From JAJZMF01 sp035702845 (GTDB lineage: Bacteria; Actinomycetota; Acidimicrobiia; Acidimicrobiales; Palsa-688): a DNA stretch of 6,529 bases. The stretch is from the NCBI GenBank assembly GCA_035702845.1, contig DASSZK010000410.1, forward strand, positions 1-6,529, given 5' to 3'. Shown piece after piece: positions 4,927-6,529 of the stretch. Under the pieces are notes generated by a model, which saw nothing but the letters and a program-made list of their open reading frames with translations, had not been told where the DNA came from and did no database searches. Position 1 is the stretch's first letter. Each line of letters starts with the position of its first letter. The position numbers were made by a program, and so were the translations under genes.

Positions 4927-6341
4927 AGATAAAGACCCGGTTCGCCTTCGGGCATAAATCGAACCAGCTGGGTGGCAAACGCCCTGGGAACCGCCAAGCC
5001 AGCGAGCCTTCCCACCTGCCGCCCTCCCACCTGCCGCCCTCCCACCTGCCACGTTGTGCGACGACGCCACCGGCGCACCGGGGGACCACGGTTGAGCTGC
5101 GCACGCTCTACCCGTTCGTGGCCCCGCCCTCGTTGGGGGTCAACGGTTGTTATATCGGCAAGGAGGCATCGGGTGGGATCTTCTGCTTCGACCCCTGGGA
5201 GTGCTACGCCAACGGGTCGTTGACGAGCCCGAACATGGTCGTCATGGGCCAGATCGGCCGGGGTAAGTCGGCATTCGTGAAAAGCTTTTTGTGGCGCCAG
5301 AAGATTTTCGGGCGCCAGTGCTGGGCCGTGGACCCAAAAGGGGAGTACGGGCCGTTGGCCCGCGCCCTCGGGGCTCAGCCCCTGGCCCTCGCACCGGGAT
5401 TGGGGCTGGTGCTCAACCCACTGGAAGTAGCCGGTTCATGCCTGGCGGCCGAGGCACATAGGCAGCGCTCGGGCCTCCTCGCAACGTTGTTGGCCAGTTC
5501 TCTCGGGCGCCCGCTCCTACCAGGCGAGCGAGCGGCGTGTGACGTTGCGCTTTCTCGCACGGAGGTGGAAACGGCCTCACCGACGCTCGGCCTCGTTGCG
5601 GAGCGGCTATTAAACCCCGACCGCGAGGCAGCGGCCTCTTTGGGTACGGACGCCGAAGGCCTGCGCGCTGATGGGCGCCAAGTGGCCTTGGAGCTACGCC
5701 GCCTGGTCCAAGGGGACCTGGCCGGGATGTTCGACGGGCCGACCTCCCCCGGTGCAGACCTGGCGGGCGGGTTCGTCGTACTGGACCTGTCCCGCCTCTA
5801 CTCATCGCCCGCTCTCGGGCTCCTCATGGTCTGTGCCTTGTCTTGGTTGCAGAGCGCGTTGAGCGCCGGAGCGGCCAGCGCCAACCCGGTAAAGCGGCTA
5901 CTGGTGCTCGACGAGGCTTGGGCTGTCCTTTCCCACTTGGAAACGGCTCGTTGGCTGCAGGCCGCGTTCAAGCTCTCGCGCTCCTACGGCGTGGCCAACG
6001 TGGCCGTGGTGCACCGGGTGTCGGACCTGCGCGCCGCCGGCGACGAGGGCTCGGAGCGCCAACGGCTGGCAGAAGGTCTGCTCGCCGACGCTGAGACCAG
6101 GGTCATCTTTGCTCAGGCCCCCGGCGAGGTCGACAAAGCGGCAGGCCTGCTCGGGCTCAACCGCACAGAGACGGCGCTGGTGGGCCAGTTGCCCCGGGGG
6201 TGCGCTTTGTGGCGAGTAGGCCAGAGGTCCTATCTGGTCGAGCACCGGCTCTCGGCCGAGGAGCTGGCGCTTGCCGACACCGATGAAGCGATGCGCGACA
6301 ACCCCGGTGAGCTCGGCGGAATTCCGACCGGATCTGCGTGA
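4923..6341 (+). CDS. VirB4/TraC-type conjugal transfer ATPase (ATPase half only)
   Basis: The 472-residue protein starts at ATG 4923 inside the previous stop (ATGA); an upstream in-frame extension would lie wholly within the preceding gene. Residues 1-60 are basic and Pro-rich, with the tandem motif SHLPP. The ATPase domain follows: a lead-in with FCFDPWECY, Walker A GQIGRGKS at 109-116, DPKGEY at 137-142, Walker B LLVLDEAW at 326-333 with catalytic Asp330/Glu331, VVHR ending at Arg365, and the C-terminal RVIFAQAPGEVDKAAGLLGL block from 393. Order and spacing match VirB4-like motors of actinobacterial transfer systems, which hydrolyse ATP at the cytoplasmic face to drive channel assembly and transfer. 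The N-terminal VirB4 domain is absent and appears to be supplied by the SCO6880-like neighbour. All catalytic motifs are intact, so it is probably functional. FtsK/TcpA coupling proteins share the fold, but DPKGEY, DEAW and the context favour VirB4. Confidence 0.92.
   Translation: MKIKTRFAFGHKSNQLGGKRPGNRQASEPSHLPPSHLPPSHLPRCATTPPAHRGTTVELRTLYPFVAPPSLGVNGCYIGKEASGGIFCFDPWECYANGSLTSPNMVVMGQIGRGKSAFVKSFLWRQKIFGRQCWAVDPKGEYGPLARALGAQPLALAPGLGLVLNPLEVAGSCLAAEAHRQRSGLLATLLASSLGRPLLPGERAACDVALSRTEVETASPTLGLVAERLLNPDREAAASLGTDAEGLRADGRQVALELRRLVQGDLAGMFDGPTSPGADLAGGFVVLDLSRLYSSPALGLLMVCALSWLQSALSAGAASANPVKRLLVLDEAWAVLSHLETARWLQAAFKLSRSYGVANVAVVHRVSDLRAAGDEGSERQRLAEGLLADAETRVIFAQAPGEVDKAAGLLGLNRTETALVGQLPRGCALWRVGQRSYLVEHRLSAEELALADTDEAMRDNPGELGGIPTGSA
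5010..5050 (+). repeat. In-frame 15-bp tandem repeat encoding SHLPP
   Basis: The 15-bp unit TCCCACCTGCCGCCC occurs at 5010-5024 and 5025-5039, and an 11-base partial copy at 5040-5050. It encodes SHLPP-SHLPP-SHLP at residues 30-43 of the ATPase. The copies are identical at the nucleotide level, which suggests recent slippage. Because the unit is a multiple of three, copy changes would keep the reading frame and only lengthen or shorten the disordered N-terminal linker. Confidence 0.9.
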
Positions 6342-6380
6342 GCTGGAGGGTGGTCGGTGGTGTTGTTGCGGCTCGGTGGG

Positions 6381-6399
6381 CCCGGTTCGGGAACCCGGG
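6381..6399. terminator. GC-rich hairpin between convergent genes, possible bidirectional terminator
   Basis: CCCGGTTC (6381-6388) pairs with GAACCCGGG (6391-6399) with a single bulged C, giving a stem of about 7-8 bp around a tight CGGG-type loop. It lies 40 bp after the ATPase stop and just beyond the stop of the convergent minus-strand gene. No U-tract is present, so termination efficiency is uncertain, but the position between two convergent stops supports the role. Confidence 0.45.
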
Positions 6400-6406
6400 G
6401 GTGTGG

Positions 6407-6529
6407 CTATCCGGCTTTGCGGCCGGTGGGGCTGTCGGTGAGGAGTTGGTGGACTCGTTGGTGGGAGATCCCCAAGATGGCGGCGGCGTCGCGCATGCTG
6501 ATCCCGCGGCTGGTCAGGGTGACGGCTGC
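6407..6529 (-). CDS. C-terminal fragment of a helix-turn-helix protein, possibly a HicB-type antitoxin (5' end outside window)
   Basis: The minus-strand frame is open from the right edge to TAG at 6409-6407 and gives 40 residues. These include a clear helix-turn-helix, RGISMRDAAAILG then ISHQRVHQLL, followed by a short basic tail (TDSPTGRKAG). The pattern 'G(I/L)S(L/M)RD-A--LG(I/V)SHQRV-QL' is common at the C-terminus of small actinobacterial DNA-binding proteins, including HicB-like antitoxins and orphan regulators. DNA binding is well supported by the motif; antitoxin identity is an inference, because the N-terminal domain and any toxin partner lie outside the window. It is convergent with the transfer operon and shares the hairpin at 6381-6399. 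Confidence 0.7.
   Translation of the reverse strand, partial: AAVTLTSRGISMRDAAAILGISHQRVHQLLTDSPTGRKAG

Noticed and set aside
5292..5318. Inverted repeat TGGCGCC/GGCGCCA within the ATPase gene
   Set aside because: It is a 7-bp match in GC-rich coding sequence that codes for conserved residues between Walker A and DPKGEY, and is likely incidental.
6381..6400. Possible tRNA T-arm remnant (GGTTCGGGAAC) that could mark an attachment site
   Set aside because: The stem pairing does not fit a tRNA T-arm, and no anticodon or acceptor arms are visible nearby. A simple hairpin explains it better.

Overview
This 6.5-kb GC-rich window looks like an actinobacterial (Actinomycetota) conjugative-transfer locus, probably part of an integrative conjugative element or plasmid. 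The evidence is a tight run of four same-strand genes with the architecture of the reduced Gram-positive type IV secretion systems of actinobacteria. In order they are a small two-helix VirB2-like/DUF6112-like protein, a VirB6/TrbL-like polytopic channel protein, an SCO6880-family protein, and a VirB4-type ATPase. Taxonomy cannot be refined from the sequence. Several TTA leucine codons and a moderate GC3 make a streptomycete less obvious than another actinobacterial lineage.

Layout. Positions 2-1099 (+) hold the 3' part of a gene of unrecognised function that starts left of the window. Positions 1100-2033 are a 934-bp stretch with no intact gene. It contains 3.4 tandem copies of a 14-bp repeat joined by the palindrome CTGCGCAG (1217-1264). 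It also contains what reads as a decayed minus-strand gene (about 1435-1846), with shifted frames and an in-frame amber stop, and a strong bulged hairpin (1859-1904). The transfer operon follows: pilin-like 2034-2387, VirB6-like 2387-3559, SCO6880-like 3559-4926, ATPase 4923-6341. The junctions overlap by 1, 1 and 4 bases (TGATG, TGATG, ATGA), so translation is probably coupled behind the single good ribosome binding site at 2023-2032. A hairpin at 6381-6399 separates this operon from a convergent minus-strand gene, of which only the C-terminal 40 residues (a helix-turn-helix) lie in the window.

How they work together (inference from family knowledge): the VirB4-type ATPase would power assembly or substrate transfer at the membrane. 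Its N-terminal partner function is supplied in trans by the SCO6880-like protein, the VirB6-like protein forms the inner channel, and the small two-helix protein is a pilin-like or channel accessory subunit. No relaxase, coupling protein, VirB8-like subunit, peptidoglycan hydrolase or integrase is visible here; these would have to lie outside. I did not find a clearly new biological system. The most unusual parts are the non-coding/decayed segment upstream of the operon and the unrecognised first gene.
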